A stretch of DNA of 64,000 nt from Pseudomonadota bacterium. Lineage in GTDB: Bacteria; Pseudomonadota; Gammaproteobacteria; Steroidobacterales; Steroidobacteraceae. Positions 43,224 through 54,968 of this stretch are shown here, piece by piece; position 1 is the first letter of the stretch; every line of letters begins with the position of its first letter. The stretch lies in assembly GCA_021847105.1 (NCBI GenBank), contig JAJZUT010000013.1, positions 50,865-114,864 on the forward strand. The letters are read 5' to 3'. The notes below the pieces were generated by a model that worked only from the letters and a program-made list of their open reading frames with translations, made no database searches and was not told the DNA's origin. A program made the position numbers and the translations under genes.

Positions 43224-45302
43224 TCAGCCGCTCGCATTCGGACCGGCCGGGCCCACGAGCACCGCGATTGCCTGAGGCCCGAGATCGTACTGCGCCGATC
43301 GAAGCACCACGCGGTCCGCGTCCAGTGCGAAGTCCTGCGGCGCGGCCAGTGTCGTATCCAGCACGCGCCGCCATAGCCCGGGGGCTTCGACCTGGATGGT
43401 GAATCGCCGTTCGCACGACTCGCCGTTGATCATGATGTACAGGTCGCAATCGCCCTGCGAGGCGCCGCGCAGATGCACGGCGAGAGTACCCGAGCGCGGC
43501 CCCATGTCCACTTCGCGGTCGGTGCCGTACCAGCTGACGTCTTCGCGCCAGAAGCGGCTGCGTCCGAGCGAGGGGTGCGACTTTCGAAACTGGATCATGA
43601 GACGAAAGAATCGCAGAATCTCCGCATTTTCCTGCTGCAAATCCCAGTCGAGCCAGCTGGTCTGGTTATCCTGATTGTACGGATTGTTGTTTCCGCCCTG
43701 AGTCTGGAGGAATTCGTCGCCGGCGCGCAGCATCGGCGTTCCGTTCGCCAGCAGCAGGAGGGCACAAAAATTCTTCGCCTGTCTGCGGCGAAGCGCACGC
43801 ACTGCCTCCGGCGCACCCACATCGCCCTCCCAACCGCAGTTCGAACTGAAGTTCTCCGCGACACCATCGGTGTTGCCATGACCATTCGATTCGTTGTGCT
43901 TGCGGCTGTAGGCGAGCAGGTCATACAGCGTGAAGCCATCATGTGCCGCAATGAAATTCACGCTCTGGAACGCATGAAACGCATTCGGCAGATCATCGGG
44001 AAACAGATCGTCACTGCCGTACAGACGCTGCATGAGCGCCGGCACCAGGCCCTCATCGCCGCGCAAGAAGCGACGCACATCGTCACGAAATCGGCCATTC
44101 CACTGCAGCCAGCGGCAGGCCGGAAAGCCGCGTCCAAGCTGGTAGGTGCCCACCGCATCCCAGGGCTCAGCGATCAGGCGCACCCCACCCAATTGCGGAT
44201 CGGAGAGAATGTCGCCGAAAATCGGCGGATCGGCGGTATTGAGCGAGCCGTCGGCATTGCGCGCAAACACCGACGCAAGATCGAATCGGAAGCCGTCGAC
44301 GTGCATTTCAAGGACCCAGTAACGCAGACTGTCGACGATCAGCTTGCGTACGTAGCGATTTGCACAATGCAGCGTATTGCCGGTTCCGGAGAAATTCTCG
44401 TACCGGCCAGACTCGCCGGCAAGCAGATAGTACGTGCTGTTGTCGATACCCTTGTAACTGTAGAGCGGGCCGTGCTCATCGCCCTCGCCCGTGTGGTTGT
44501 AGACCACATCGAGAATCACCTCGATATCTGCCGCATGCAGTGCCTTGACCATCGAGCGGAACTCATCCCGCTGCGCACACGGCGCGGCACCGCTCGCATA
44601 ACCATGATGTGGGGCAAAGAAGCTAAGCGGCATATATCCCCAGAAGTTCCCTTCCTGGGGGTCGAACTGGAACACCGGCATCAGCTCGACGGCCGTGACG
44701 CCCAGTTGGCGCAGATACGGGATCTTCTCGATCACCCCGCGGAAGCAGCCGCGGCTCGTGGGCAGCACGCCGGAGCTCGCACTGCGGGTGAAGCCCCCGA
44801 CGTGCATTTCGTAAATCACTAGATCGTGTTCATGCCGAGGGCGTCGATCCTCGCCCCATTCGAAGGCGTGGCGCGGATCCTCGAGGACCCCGAGCGGCGC
44901 CTGACCGGCATTCGAGCCAGGGCGGCACGCCGCGGCGCGCGCGAACTTCGGCGGGAAATACAGCGCTCGTGCGTACGGGTCGAACAGGATCTTATCCGCA
45001 TCGAACGCATGGCGCTCGAAGGGGCCCTTTGAGGATGGACCGTTCAGGCTGTACGCGTAGTAGCGCGCCGCCTGTACCTCGGCGGCGGCAATGCGGCAGT
45101 GCCAGATGCGGCCGGACTTATTGCGCAGATAGTCCAGACGGTAGCTGCGCAACGGCTGAACCGGATCGGTCGCACTGTACAGCAGCAACGTGACCTGCTC
45201 GGCATGCTTCGAATAGAGCGCGAAATTCCAGGCCTGCTCCGCCGCGCACCAGGATGCCCCGAGCGGCAGCGGAGTACCTTCGGATTCAGTCCAATCGCTC
45301 AT
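43224..45302 (-). CDS. glgX: Glycogen debranching enzyme GlgX
   Basis: A 692-residue GH13 isoamylase-type enzyme that removes short branches left by phosphorylase. It has an N-terminal CBM48-like domain, then the four GH13 regions: DVVYNHTGEGDEHG, DGFRFDLASV (nucleophile Asp), RLIAEPWDAVG (acid Glu) and NFIAAHDGFTLYD. The start at MSDWTES is the conventional one, with 46 bp to the pgm gene. The frame is open 18 codons upstream to another possible start that overlaps pgm. Third gene of the glycogen operon. Confidence 0.94.
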   Translation of the reverse strand: MSDWTESEGTPLPLGASWCAAEQAWNFALYSKHAEQVTLLLYSATDPVQPLRSYRLDYLRNKSGRIWHCRIAAAEVQAARYYAYSLNGPSSKGPFERHAFDADKILFDPYARALYFPPKFARAAACRPGSNAGQAPLGVLEDPRHAFEWGEDRRPRHEHDLVIYEMHVGGFTRSASSGVLPTSRGCFRGVIEKIPYLRQLGVTAVELMPVFQFDPQEGNFWGYMPLSFFAPHHGYASGAAPCAQRDEFRSMVKALHAADIEVILDVVYNHTGEGDEHGPLYSYKGIDNSTYYLLAGESGRYENFSGTGNTLHCANRYVRKLIVDSLRYWVLEMHVDGFRFDLASVFARNADGSLNTADPPIFGDILSDPQLGGVRLIAEPWDAVGTYQLGRGFPACRWLQWNGRFRDDVRRFLRGDEGLVPALMQRLYGSDDLFPDDLPNAFHAFQSVNFIAAHDGFTLYDLLAYSRKHNESNGHGNTDGVAENFSSNCGWEGDVGAPEAVRALRRRQAKNFCALLLLANGTPMLRAGDEFLQTQGGNNNPYNQDNQTSWLDWDLQQENAEILRFFRLMIQFRKSHPSLGRSRFWREDVSWYGTDREVDMGPRSGTLAVHLRGASQGDCDLYIMINGESCERRFTIQVEAPGLWRRVLDTTLAAPQDFALDADRVVLRSAQYDLGPQAIAVLVGPAGPNASG

Positions 45303-45348
45303 AGTTTTGTGAACTTCGTCCCCTCGCGCCGCCTCGCTCGCGTCTGCC

Positions 45349-46998
45349 TCACGCACCGCAGGCTAACGCGCGGGTGACGATTTCGCTCGCTTCACGCACC
45401 ACGGCCTGCAGGTGTTGCTCATCGCGGAAGCTTTCGGCGTAGATCTTGTAAAGCCGTTCGGTACCGGAAGGCCGCGCAGCGAACCAGCAATCGCGTGCGA
45501 TGACCTTCAAGCCGCCAATCGCGGCGTCGTTTCCCGGCGCGCGGGTCAGCTTGGCGAGAATCGGCTCTCCAGCGAGCTGCTCCGCGGTCACCTGCTCCGG
45601 CGACAATCTGCCAAGAGCGCGCTTGTCCTCGAGCGATGCCGGCATGTCTTGCCGGCTGTAGTGGGATTCTCCAAGGCTCGCTGCGAGTGTCCGATAATGC
45701 TCGCTCGGGTCTCGCCCGGTCACGGCAGTGATCTCCGCGGCGAGAAGATCGAGCAGTGGCCCATCCTTGTCCGTGGTCCAGGTCGCCCCGTCACGCTGCA
45801 GGAAACTGGCCCCGGCGCTCTCCTCGCCCCCGAAGCACAGCGATCCTTCGGCAAGACCCGAAGCAAACCATTTGAACCCCACCGGTACCTCATACAGGCG
45901 CGCAGCGTGTCGGGCCACCACCCGATCGATCATGCTGCTGCTCACCACGGTCTTGCCCACGGCCACATGACTCGGCCACTGAGGTCGGTGCGCGAGCAGG
46001 TAATCAATCGCGGTAGCCAGATAATGATTCGGGTTCATGAGCCCATCGGACGGAGTGACGATACCGTGGCGATCGGCGTCGGTATCGTTGCCGAAGGCCA
46101 GGCGGAAACGCTCCTTCAGCTGTACCAGCCGGGCCATCGCGTACGGACTCGAGCAGTCCATGCGAATCTTACCGTCGTGATCGAGCGTCATGAACGAGAA
46201 GGTGGCATCCACCGTGCGGTTGACCACCTCGATGTCGAGCCCGTAGCGTGCGTTGATTGGGTCCCAACAGTACAATGCCGCGCCACCGAGCGGATCAACG
46301 CCGAGCTTCAGCCCGGCGGCGCGAATCGCCTGCATGTCGATCACCAGATCCAGGTCGCGCACGTACGGGTCGATAAAATCGCTGGTCCGTGTCGTTGCGG
46401 CGCAGCGCGCGGCCGCAAAGCTCAGCCGCCGCACATCCCGGTTGGCGCCCCGGAGCAACTCGTTGGCCCTCGCTTCGATCCACGCGGTCGTGGCCGAATC
46501 GGCCGGACCGCCGTGCGGCGGGTTGTACTTGAAGCCGCCATCGGCGGGAGGATTATGTGACGGCGTGGCAATCAGGCCATCGACCAGGCGGGAACGGCGA
46601 CCGCGATTGGCGGCGACAATGGCTCGCGAAATCACCGGCACCGGCGTAATACCGGCACCCGCCGCGAGCACCGCCTCGACACCGTTGCCCGCTAGAACCT
46701 CCAGAGCCGTACGCTCGGCCGGCAGGGACAGCGCATGGGTGTCCTTACCGATCAGCACCGCACCGTCGATGCCGTGCGCCCGCCGATAGTCGCAGACCGC
46801 CTGGGTGATGGCGAGAATATGGGCCTCGGTAAAGGTGCCATCAAGCGATGAGCCGCGATGACCGCTCGTACCGAACTGCACGCCGCGCGACGGATCCATC
46901 GGATCCGTCCCGGGGGCGTAATAAGCCGCCTCCAGTGCGCTCAGATCAACGAGCATCTCTGCCGTTGCCGGCTGCCCTGCCCTTGCGTCGATAGTCAT
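45349..46998 (-). CDS. pgm: Alpha-D-glucose phosphate-specific phosphoglucomutase
   Basis: A 549-residue enzyme that interconverts glucose 1-phosphate and glucose 6-phosphate. It has the phosphoserine loop ATPSHNPPADGGFKYN, the Mg site GNDTDADRHGIVT, the sugar-binding loop CFGGEESAGASF and the phosphate-binding RPSGTERLYKIY. It is placed between glgP and glgX, so it converts the phosphorylase product for glycolysis. There is a 54-bp gap to glgP. No anomaly was seen. Confidence 0.96.
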   Translation of the reverse strand: MTIDARAGQPATAEMLVDLSALEAAYYAPGTDPMDPSRGVQFGTSGHRGSSLDGTFTEAHILAITQAVCDYRRAHGIDGAVLIGKDTHALSLPAERTALEVLAGNGVEAVLAAGAGITPVPVISRAIVAANRGRRSRLVDGLIATPSHNPPADGGFKYNPPHGGPADSATTAWIEARANELLRGANRDVRRLSFAAARCAATTRTSDFIDPYVRDLDLVIDMQAIRAAGLKLGVDPLGGAALYCWDPINARYGLDIEVVNRTVDATFSFMTLDHDGKIRMDCSSPYAMARLVQLKERFRLAFGNDTDADRHGIVTPSDGLMNPNHYLATAIDYLLAHRPQWPSHVAVGKTVVSSSMIDRVVARHAARLYEVPVGFKWFASGLAEGSLCFGGEESAGASFLQRDGATWTTDKDGPLLDLLAAEITAVTGRDPSEHYRTLAASLGESHYSRQDMPASLEDKRALGRLSPEQVTAEQLAGEPILAKLTRAPGNDAAIGGLKVIARDCWFAARPSGTERLYKIYAESFRDEQHLQAVVREASEIVTRALACGA

Positions 46999-47052
46999 CG
47001 CGTCGCTCTCCTTCCGCTCAATCGCTCTGGTTGCCTCGGGCTGTCCGCCACA

Positions 47053-49512
47053 TCAGTGTTCGCCATCCTGTTGCGCTGCGGCACGCTGCGGCGAAGGCGA
47101 ACACGGCCGCACATTCCAGATGTCCCGGGCGTAGCCGCTGATCGCCCGGTCACTGGAGAACTTCCCGCTCGCCGCAACGTTGCGGATGGATCGCGCAAGC
47201 CACTCACCACGGTTCCGATACATTGCCCCGACCTGCGCTTGAACTCGCATGTAGGCGGCAAGATCCGCCAGATGCATGTAATAATCGCCATTGCCGAGAA
47301 GCGTGTCCACGATTGGGGTGAAGACACCGCGTTCATTTGCGCTGAAGTGATCCTGTGCAATGAGATCAAGCGCTGCCCGCGTCTGTGGCTCATGCGCATA
47401 GTGCCAATGCGGGTCATACCAGGAGCGGCTCGCTGCGACCTGCTCGGCCGTCAGTCCGAATAAGAAGCAGTTCTCCTCACCGACTTCCTCGGCGATTTCG
47501 ATCGTCGCCCCATCGCGCGTACCGACCGTGAGCGCCCCGTTCATCATGAACTTCATGTTGCTCGTCCCGCTCGCCTCGTAACCGGCCGTGGAGATCTGCT
47601 CCGACACGTCACTGGCCGGAATCAGCCGCTCAGCGAGCGTCACGCCGTAGTCGGCCATAAACACGACCTTCAGCCGGTCACGCACCGCCGGATCGGCGTC
47701 GATGACTGCGGCCACATTGTTGATCAGCTTGATGATCAGCTTTGCCAGCGCGTAGGCCGGCGCCGCCTTGCCGGCAAAGAAGAACGTGCGCGGCGACTCG
47801 CCATCGGCCGCCCAGCCGTTGCGCATTCGATCGTACAGAATGATGATATGCAGCACGTTCAGCAGCTGACGCTTGTACTCATGGATGCGCTTGATCTGAC
47901 TGTCGAAAATGGACTCCGGGTCCACCAGCTGTCCGGTCGATTCCTTCAGCCATTGCGCAAAGCGCCGCTTCGCATCGCTCTTCGCCCGCGCGAAATGCTC
48001 GCGAAACCCGGCATCCTCGGCGAGCGGCCGAAGCGCCTGTAGCCTGCTCAGTTCGCTGATCCAACCCTCGCCGATCGCCCCGGTGACGAGCCGGGCGAGT
48101 GCCGGATTGGCCACCAGCAACCAGCGGCGCGGTGTCACGCCGTTCGTTTCATTGCGAAATCGCTCGGGATACATCTCGGCGAAGTCCGCGAGCGTCCGTC
48201 GGCGCAGCAGGTCACTGTGGATCCTAGAAACGCCGTTGGTGCTGTGCGAACCGAGCACCGCCAGATGCGCCATGCGTACCGCCTTGCGCGGCTGCTCCTC
48301 GATGAGGCTCATGCGCTGCACGCGCCCCTCGTCTCCCGCAAAGCGCGCGCGCACCGTGGCGAGAAAACGCCGGTTGATCTCGTAAATGATGTCGAGCTGT
48401 CGCGGCAAAGCGAGCTCGAATAGTTCGGTCGGCCAACGCTCGAGAGCTTCCGGCAGTAGCGTGTGATTGGTGTAAGCGAGCGTGCCCACGGTCAGTTCCC
48501 AGGACTGCTCCCAGCCGAGGTGGGCCTCGTCGAGCAGAATTCGCATCAGTTCCGCGACGGCCATGGCCGGGTGAGTATCGTTAAGCTGTATCGCGACCTG
48601 CTGCGGCAGCGTTCGCCAGTCTTCATGGGCGCGACGAAAGCGCCGGATGATGTCCGCCAACGAGCAGGAAACCAGAAAGTACTCTTGCAAGAAGCGCAGG
48701 TGACGTCCAGCGGAGGTCATGTCGTCGGGATACAGGACGCGGGTGAGATTCTCCGCCAGGATCTTATCGTGCACGGCGCCGAAGAAATCGCCATGATTGA
48801 ATTCATCGAGATCAAAATAATCCGGCGCGTTCGCCTCCCACAGGCGCAACGTATTGACCGTGTGCGCGCCAAACCCGACGATCGGTCTGTCGTACGGTAC
48901 ACCGCGCAAGGTGGCGCCGCGTTGATCCGACAGCACGGCGGCGCCTTCTTCGAATCTCAATGTGCAATGAATATGAGTCTCGATCGCCTGCTCAGGGCGA
49001 GCGATCTCCCAAGGGTCCTGCCGACGCAACCAGTTGTCTGGATGCTCAAGCTGCCAGCCATTGGCGACGGTCTGGCGAAAGATGCCATATTCGTAGCGCA
49101 GACCGTAGCCGATCGCCGGAATCTGAAGTGTTGCCAGGGAATCCAGAAAACAAGCCGCAAGACGACCAAGTCCGCCGTTACCGAGACCCGCATCTGGTTC
49201 CGTCTCGCATACCCGCTCAAAATCGATGCCGCGGCGCTGCAGAGCGTCGCGCACCTGCGGCTCCATGCGCAGATTGACGAGATTGTTCTGCAGCGATCGG
49301 CCGAGAAGATACTCGAGCGATAAATAATAGACTCGCTTCGGTTGCAGCTCGTCATAGGTCTGATCCGTGTGCAACCAGCGCGCGCCGATCTGTTCGCGCA
49401 GCGCCGCAGCGATTGCCTCGAAGCGTTGCCGATCGCTCGCTGCAGCCGGTGTCACGAGTTGATCGAACTCGAGATAACGCTCGAACGACTCGTCGAGATC
49501 CAATTCATCCAT
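47053..49512 (-). CDS. glgP: Glycogen/starch phosphorylase
   Basis: An 819-residue PLP enzyme that releases glucose 1-phosphate from glycogen. It shows the family blocks GLGNGGLGRLAACFLDSLATL, NDTHPAMAVAELMR, FDSQIKRIHEYKRQLLN and the PLP-lysine site YEASGTSNMKFMMNGALTVG. The chosen ATG is preceded by AAGGA 6 nt upstream. The C-terminus ends with a Gln/Ala-rich, non-conserved tail. It is the first gene of the glgP-pgm-glgX unit. Confidence 0.96.
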   Translation of the reverse strand: MDELDLDESFERYLEFDQLVTPAAASDRQRFEAIAAALREQIGARWLHTDQTYDELQPKRVYYLSLEYLLGRSLQNNLVNLRMEPQVRDALQRRGIDFERVCETEPDAGLGNGGLGRLAACFLDSLATLQIPAIGYGLRYEYGIFRQTVANGWQLEHPDNWLRRQDPWEIARPEQAIETHIHCTLRFEEGAAVLSDQRGATLRGVPYDRPIVGFGAHTVNTLRLWEANAPDYFDLDEFNHGDFFGAVHDKILAENLTRVLYPDDMTSAGRHLRFLQEYFLVSCSLADIIRRFRRAHEDWRTLPQQVAIQLNDTHPAMAVAELMRILLDEAHLGWEQSWELTVGTLAYTNHTLLPEALERWPTELFELALPRQLDIIYEINRRFLATVRARFAGDEGRVQRMSLIEEQPRKAVRMAHLAVLGSHSTNGVSRIHSDLLRRRTLADFAEMYPERFRNETNGVTPRRWLLVANPALARLVTGAIGEGWISELSRLQALRPLAEDAGFREHFARAKSDAKRRFAQWLKESTGQLVDPESIFDSQIKRIHEYKRQLLNVLHIIILYDRMRNGWAADGESPRTFFFAGKAAPAYALAKLIIKLINNVAAVIDADPAVRDRLKVVFMADYGVTLAERLIPASDVSEQISTAGYEASGTSNMKFMMNGALTVGTRDGATIEIAEEVGEENCFLFGLTAEQVAASRSWYDPHWHYAHEPQTRAALDLIAQDHFSANERGVFTPIVDTLLGNGDYYMHLADLAAYMRVQAQVGAMYRNRGEWLARSIRNVAASGKFSSDRAISGYARDIWNVRPCSPSPQRAAAQQDGEH

Positions 49513-49645
49513 AAGAGATCCTTGCGAAAACCAGTCCACGGCCGGCAAGCCTGAATGTGGGCTTCGGCATGCGCCGCCCTCACCACCTGGGCCAGCCGTC
49601 GCGCGTTGCTCCATGCAACGGCTGGCTCCTCCGAGAGCACGTTAG

Positions 49646-51295
<1,650 letters not shown>

Positions 51296-51320
51296 AGACC
51301 GTACACAACGACCGGGCGGC

Positions 51321-52412
51321 TCACCATTCGACCGAGAGTGTCGTTTCGCTGTGGAGTCGTACATGCGCCCCGTACACCCGGCTCTCCCGATCCAGGGTGT
51401 GACACAACCAGGCGATCTGCGTCTCCTCGGCCGCCTCGAGCCGGAATCGGCGCCGTTGCAGCGGCACCAGATGCAGTTGCTGCAGTCTGCCGGTTGTGGC
51501 ATCGAGCCTTGGAAGATACATCACCGCCAGTTCAGGCCGGAACTGCTCGTATCCGCCGATGCCTTCGTAGTCGTTGATGAAATCCCCGCAGCCGTAGAGG
51601 ATCAGCCGGTCGTGATAGATCTCCACACCCCTGGGGTGGTGCGAGGAATGTCCGTGCACCAGATCGACGGCCGCTTCGTCGATCAGCCAATGAGCAAAGG
51701 CGCGCTCGGCACGCGACACGGCATATCCCCAGTTGCCGCCCCAATGGATCGAGACGATCACGCGGTCCGCAGCGCCGCGCGTGCTGTCGATTCGCCGCCG
51801 CAAATGCGCAGCGCTGAGTCTGGATTCATCTGCCAACCAGTTCACTCCGAAGCGTCGGTGCTGCGCCCGCCAGGCCGCTGGCACACCGCTGCTCGGTAAC
51901 GCGACACCATAGACGAGAACTCTCGAGCCGTCCCGCTGCGCGATGGTGGCCGGCTCGGCTGCCGCACACATGCCGCGGCCAGCGCCCGCGGTGAGAATAC
52001 CGGCCGCATGCAGTGTGTGCAGGGTTTCCTGCAGGCCGACGGGGCCCCAGTCGAGCACGTGATTGTTGGCGAGCACGCAGCAGTCGAGGCCCGCAGATCG
52101 CAAGCACTCGATGTTGCTTGGATGCATCCGATAGTGAATCTCCTTTGCCGTCGCCGCATCCGTGCTTTGCGTCACCGCGGTCTCGAGGTTCGCCACGCGC
52201 ACGTCCGTGCCGGCTTGGCTCAGCAGTTCGAGCGCAGCCCCCCAGATGTACTCCGCACCGACTTGTCGCGGCAGCGGGCCCCAGCGCCGTTCGGCAAGCT
52301 GAACGTATTCGAGCGCAGAGCGCGCCGAGCGTTCATAGAGCCGCGGATCGCTCGGCGTCGGAAGAATTTGGTCGATGCCACGACCCGTCATGACGTCCCC
52401 GCAGAGAAACAT
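51321..52412 (-). CDS. CapA-family metallophosphoesterase-like protein
   Basis: A 363-residue protein of the CapA/PgsA family, related to poly-gamma-glutamate capsule proteins and to metallophosphoesterases. Family marks are FLCGDVMTGRGID, ANLETAVTQS, CCVLANNHVLDWG, VSIHWGGNW and VHGHSSHHPRGVEIYHD. No signal peptide or membrane anchor is visible, unlike capsule CapA, and no pgs genes are near. A GTG start 40 codons upstream, just after the rtcB stop, is possible. Function is unknown beyond the fold. Confidence 0.83.
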   Translation of the reverse strand: MFLCGDVMTGRGIDQILPTPSDPRLYERSARSALEYVQLAERRWGPLPRQVGAEYIWGAALELLSQAGTDVRVANLETAVTQSTDAATAKEIHYRMHPSNIECLRSAGLDCCVLANNHVLDWGPVGLQETLHTLHAAGILTAGAGRGMCAAAEPATIAQRDGSRVLVYGVALPSSGVPAAWRAQHRRFGVNWLADESRLSAAHLRRRIDSTRGAADRVIVSIHWGGNWGYAVSRAERAFAHWLIDEAAVDLVHGHSSHHPRGVEIYHDRLILYGCGDFINDYEGIGGYEQFRPELAVMYLPRLDATTGRLQQLHLVPLQRRRFRLEAAEETQIAWLCHTLDRESRVYGAHVRLHSETTLSVEW

Positions 52413-52538
52413 CCGGATACCGTGCCGCTTCGCACCCGCAGGAGCACCGCCGAGTGGATGACGCCCGGCGCGTGGCGATGGCCCCTGGCGCAACGCTTCG
52501 GCACCCGGCCGATCCTCAGCGCATCGTGCCACCGACGC

Positions 52539-53957
52539 TCACCCTTTGATGCAGATCAGAGGTTGCGTCCGAGCCACTTTGCGGGCCAGACCGGCTGCAT
52601 CGGCGCAGTTCACGACTGACGTGACGTCTTTGTATGCCTCGGGTGCCTCCTCGGCGATTCCCCTTAGCGACGGACTGCGAACGATGATCCCGCGCCCGGC
52701 GAGCGCTTCGACCACCGCTCGGCCCCGCCAGGTGCGGGCGGCTTGGTGTCGGCTCATCTGCCGGCCGGCGCCGTGACATGCCGAGGCGAAGGCGTGCCGC
52801 TCGGAGGAATGGGTTCCGACAAGAATGTAGGACTCGGTGCCCATCGAGCCGCCAATCAGCACCGGCTGTCCTACGGCCTGCAGCGCCAACGGCAGCTGTG
52901 GATGTCCCGGCCCAAGGGCGCGCGTTGCACCCTTTCGATGCACGTACAGCTCTCGGCCCGCGTGCAGCTCGCTCTTGCAGGTGTTGTGCGATACGTCATA
53001 AAGCAGCTTAAGCGTTGCGCGTGGCAAGACCTGGTTGAACACCTCACGCACCAAGTGCGTGAGGATCTGCCGGTTGGCGAGGGCGCAGTTGATCGCCGCG
53101 CGCATCGCGCCAAGGTAACTCTCACCCAGCTCGGAGTGGATCGGTGCGCAGGCGAGTTCCCGGTCCGCCAGCGCAATACCGTAGACACTCTCCGCCATTG
53201 CCATGCGCTGTAGGAATTCCGTGCCGACCTGATGGCCGAGCCCGCGCGATCCGCAGTGGATCGCCACGAGCACATCGTCGACCTGAAGCCCAAATGCCTC
53301 GGCAGCCCGAAGGTCGAAGATATCGCAGACCTGCTGCACTTCGAGATAGTGATTGCCACTACCGAGGGTGCCCATCTCGGCGCGCTGGCGCAGCCGAGCA
53401 CGGGAGGAAACCTGCGAGGGATCCGCGCCGCTCATCTGTCCGCATTCCTCGATCCGCTCGAGGTCCCGCGCCTCTCCCCAGCCGCTCTGCACCGCCCACC
53501 TCGCACCGCCGCACAGCATGGCATCGGTCTGCTCGTCACTGAGTTCGACACCACCGGTGCTGCCGAGTCCCGCCGGAATCTGGGCATAGAGCGCATCGGC
53601 CAGCTCGCTCTGCACGGCGCGCACTTCGGCACCGCTCAGACCGCTCTGCAGGCAACGCACCCCGCAGGACACATCGAACCCGACTCCACCGGCAGAGACC
53701 ACTCCACCTTGCTGCGGATCGAATGCTGCCACGCCGCCGATCGGAAAGCCGTAACCCCAATGTGCATCGGGCATCACGTAGCTCGCCGAAACGATCCCCG
53801 GCAGTGTGGCGACATTGACGGCCTGCTGGTAGACCTTGTCATCCATCTGCCGTACAAGCGCCTCGTCCGCGAAGATGACCCCGGGCACCCGCATGGCGCC
53901 GTGCAGAGGTATCTCCCATTCCTGTTCGCCGCGACGCTTGAGCAGGCCGAGGTCCAT
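52539..53957 (-). CDS. rtcB: RNA 3'-phosphate ligase RtcB
   Basis: A 472-residue GTP-dependent ligase that joins RNA 2',3'-cyclic phosphate or 3'-phosphate to 5'-OH ends. Metal and guanylylation residues are visible in PDAHWGYGFPIGG, GGVGFDVSCGVRCL (Asp and Cys), GTLGSGNHYLEVQ, AIHCGSRGLGHQVG and ASACHGAGRQMSRHQA (the guanylated His). The start is the ATG 4 nt after the archease stop; another ATG overlapping that stop is four codons earlier. Together with archease it forms an RNA repair pair; no RtcR regulator is seen. Confidence 0.95.
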   Translation of the reverse strand: MDLGLLKRRGEQEWEIPLHGAMRVPGVIFADEALVRQMDDKVYQQAVNVATLPGIVSASYVMPDAHWGYGFPIGGVAAFDPQQGGVVSAGGVGFDVSCGVRCLQSGLSGAEVRAVQSELADALYAQIPAGLGSTGGVELSDEQTDAMLCGGARWAVQSGWGEARDLERIEECGQMSGADPSQVSSRARLRQRAEMGTLGSGNHYLEVQQVCDIFDLRAAEAFGLQVDDVLVAIHCGSRGLGHQVGTEFLQRMAMAESVYGIALADRELACAPIHSELGESYLGAMRAAINCALANRQILTHLVREVFNQVLPRATLKLLYDVSHNTCKSELHAGRELYVHRKGATRALGPGHPQLPLALQAVGQPVLIGGSMGTESYILVGTHSSERHAFASACHGAGRQMSRHQAARTWRGRAVVEALAGRGIIVRSPSLRGIAEEAPEAYKDVTSVVNCADAAGLARKVARTQPLICIKG

Positions 53958-53961
53958 GAAT

Positions 53962-54378
53962 TCACACATCCAGTACGGTCTGCGCGAGCCATACACCGTT
54001 CGCACACGCCACCCGCAGCTCGGTGTACGTGGCTCCTTTGATTTCGACTGCCGGGTGATGTCGTCCGCGGTCGACGGGTTCCCCCCACGCCTGCCCGCGC
54101 AGCCAGCCCGGGCCGAGTTGCACGAGGAAGCGTCCAAAGACCATCCGTCGGGCCGACATTTCGAAGATCAGACCGTTCAACCACTCCGCCAGCAGCAGCT
54201 CATCATCGGGTGCGGCACAGGTCACACGGATCATCTGCCTAGGCGTGACCCGCCCCGGATCGGTTACGACCGCCGTCATCGCAACAGCGGCCTGTTCGAA
54301 CGCCTGAGCCTTGGTGGCTCCGACACCGCGTATGCCGACGTCGGCCGCATGCGCGAAATGCTCCCAGTGTGCGCCCAT
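53962..54378 (-). CDS. Archease
   Basis: A 138-residue activator of RtcB that helps RtcB turn over and use GTP. It has the archease opening WEHFAHAADVGIRG and the Asp/Glu-rich helix DDELLLAEWLNGLIFEM, with a C-terminal AVEIKGATYTELRVA. It lies 4 bp from the rtcB start. An ATG 11 codons upstream is a possible earlier start. No unusual feature. Confidence 0.92.
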   Translation of the reverse strand: MGAHWEHFAHAADVGIRGVGATKAQAFEQAAVAMTAVVTDPGRVTPRQMIRVTCAAPDDELLLAEWLNGLIFEMSARRMVFGRFLVQLGPGWLRGQAWGEPVDRGRHHPAVEIKGATYTELRVACANGVWLAQTVLDV

Positions 54379-54661
54379 GATCGCTCGCAGCGCAGCCCCG
54401 TGCGCGCTCATGAGGAGTCAATAGCAGGTCAGCCGATCGCTCACATCGGGGAGAGTACGAAGTAGGTACGCATCGGTACAAGTAACGATAACGCGCAGTG
54501 CGCGTTGCGCCGAGGATAGCCGCGCCGCGAGCGCGCGCCGGCGAGTCTGCGTGCGCCCTCGGCGCTTGCTGTGACCGCCCTGTGTGCCACGCCGCAGCAG
54601 TGCGCGTCGGATTAAGACGGGGCTGAATGACTGGTTTAACCTGCGCTCTGGAGTAATAACT

Positions 54662-54925
54662 ATGACCAAGATCTTTGTCGGCAATCTGCCGTTCGCGACC
54701 ACCGAGCAGGGCCTGCGCGAACTGTTTGCGCCCTATGGCACCGTACAATCGGCCAAGATTGTCACCGATCGCGATACTGGACAGTCCCGTGGCTTTGGCT
54801 TCGTGGAGATGGCGAACTCCGAGGCCGCACGGGCCATCGATTCCCTCAATGGCAAGAGCATCGGGGGTCGGCCATTGCGGGTCAATGAGGCACAGGAACG
54901 GTCCGCAGGCGGCTTCCGCCGCTAG
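54662..54925 (+). CDS. RNA-binding protein with a single RRM domain
   Basis: An 87-residue RRM protein. RNP2 is IFVGNLPF near the start and RNP1 is RGFGFVEM at about residue 46. A short Gly/Arg tail follows (RSAGGFRR). Such proteins in cyanobacteria and proteobacteria bind single-stranded RNA and are often cold- or stress-induced. The start has GGAG 8 nt before it. It is divergent from archease-rtcB. Confidence 0.92.
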   Translation: MTKIFVGNLPFATTEQGLRELFAPYGTVQSAKIVTDRDTGQSRGFGFVEMANSEAARAIDSLNGKSIGGRPLRVNEAQERSAGGFRR

Positions 54926-54968
54926 GGTCTGCCGGGACTGTCAAGTTCGCGCCACCGCAGTTCACGCA

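Noticed and set aside
43473..44822. 449-codon plus-strand frame opposite glgX, and a similar 382-codon frame at 45412-46560 opposite pgm
   Set aside because: Both lie entirely within well-supported genes and show no recognisable domain.
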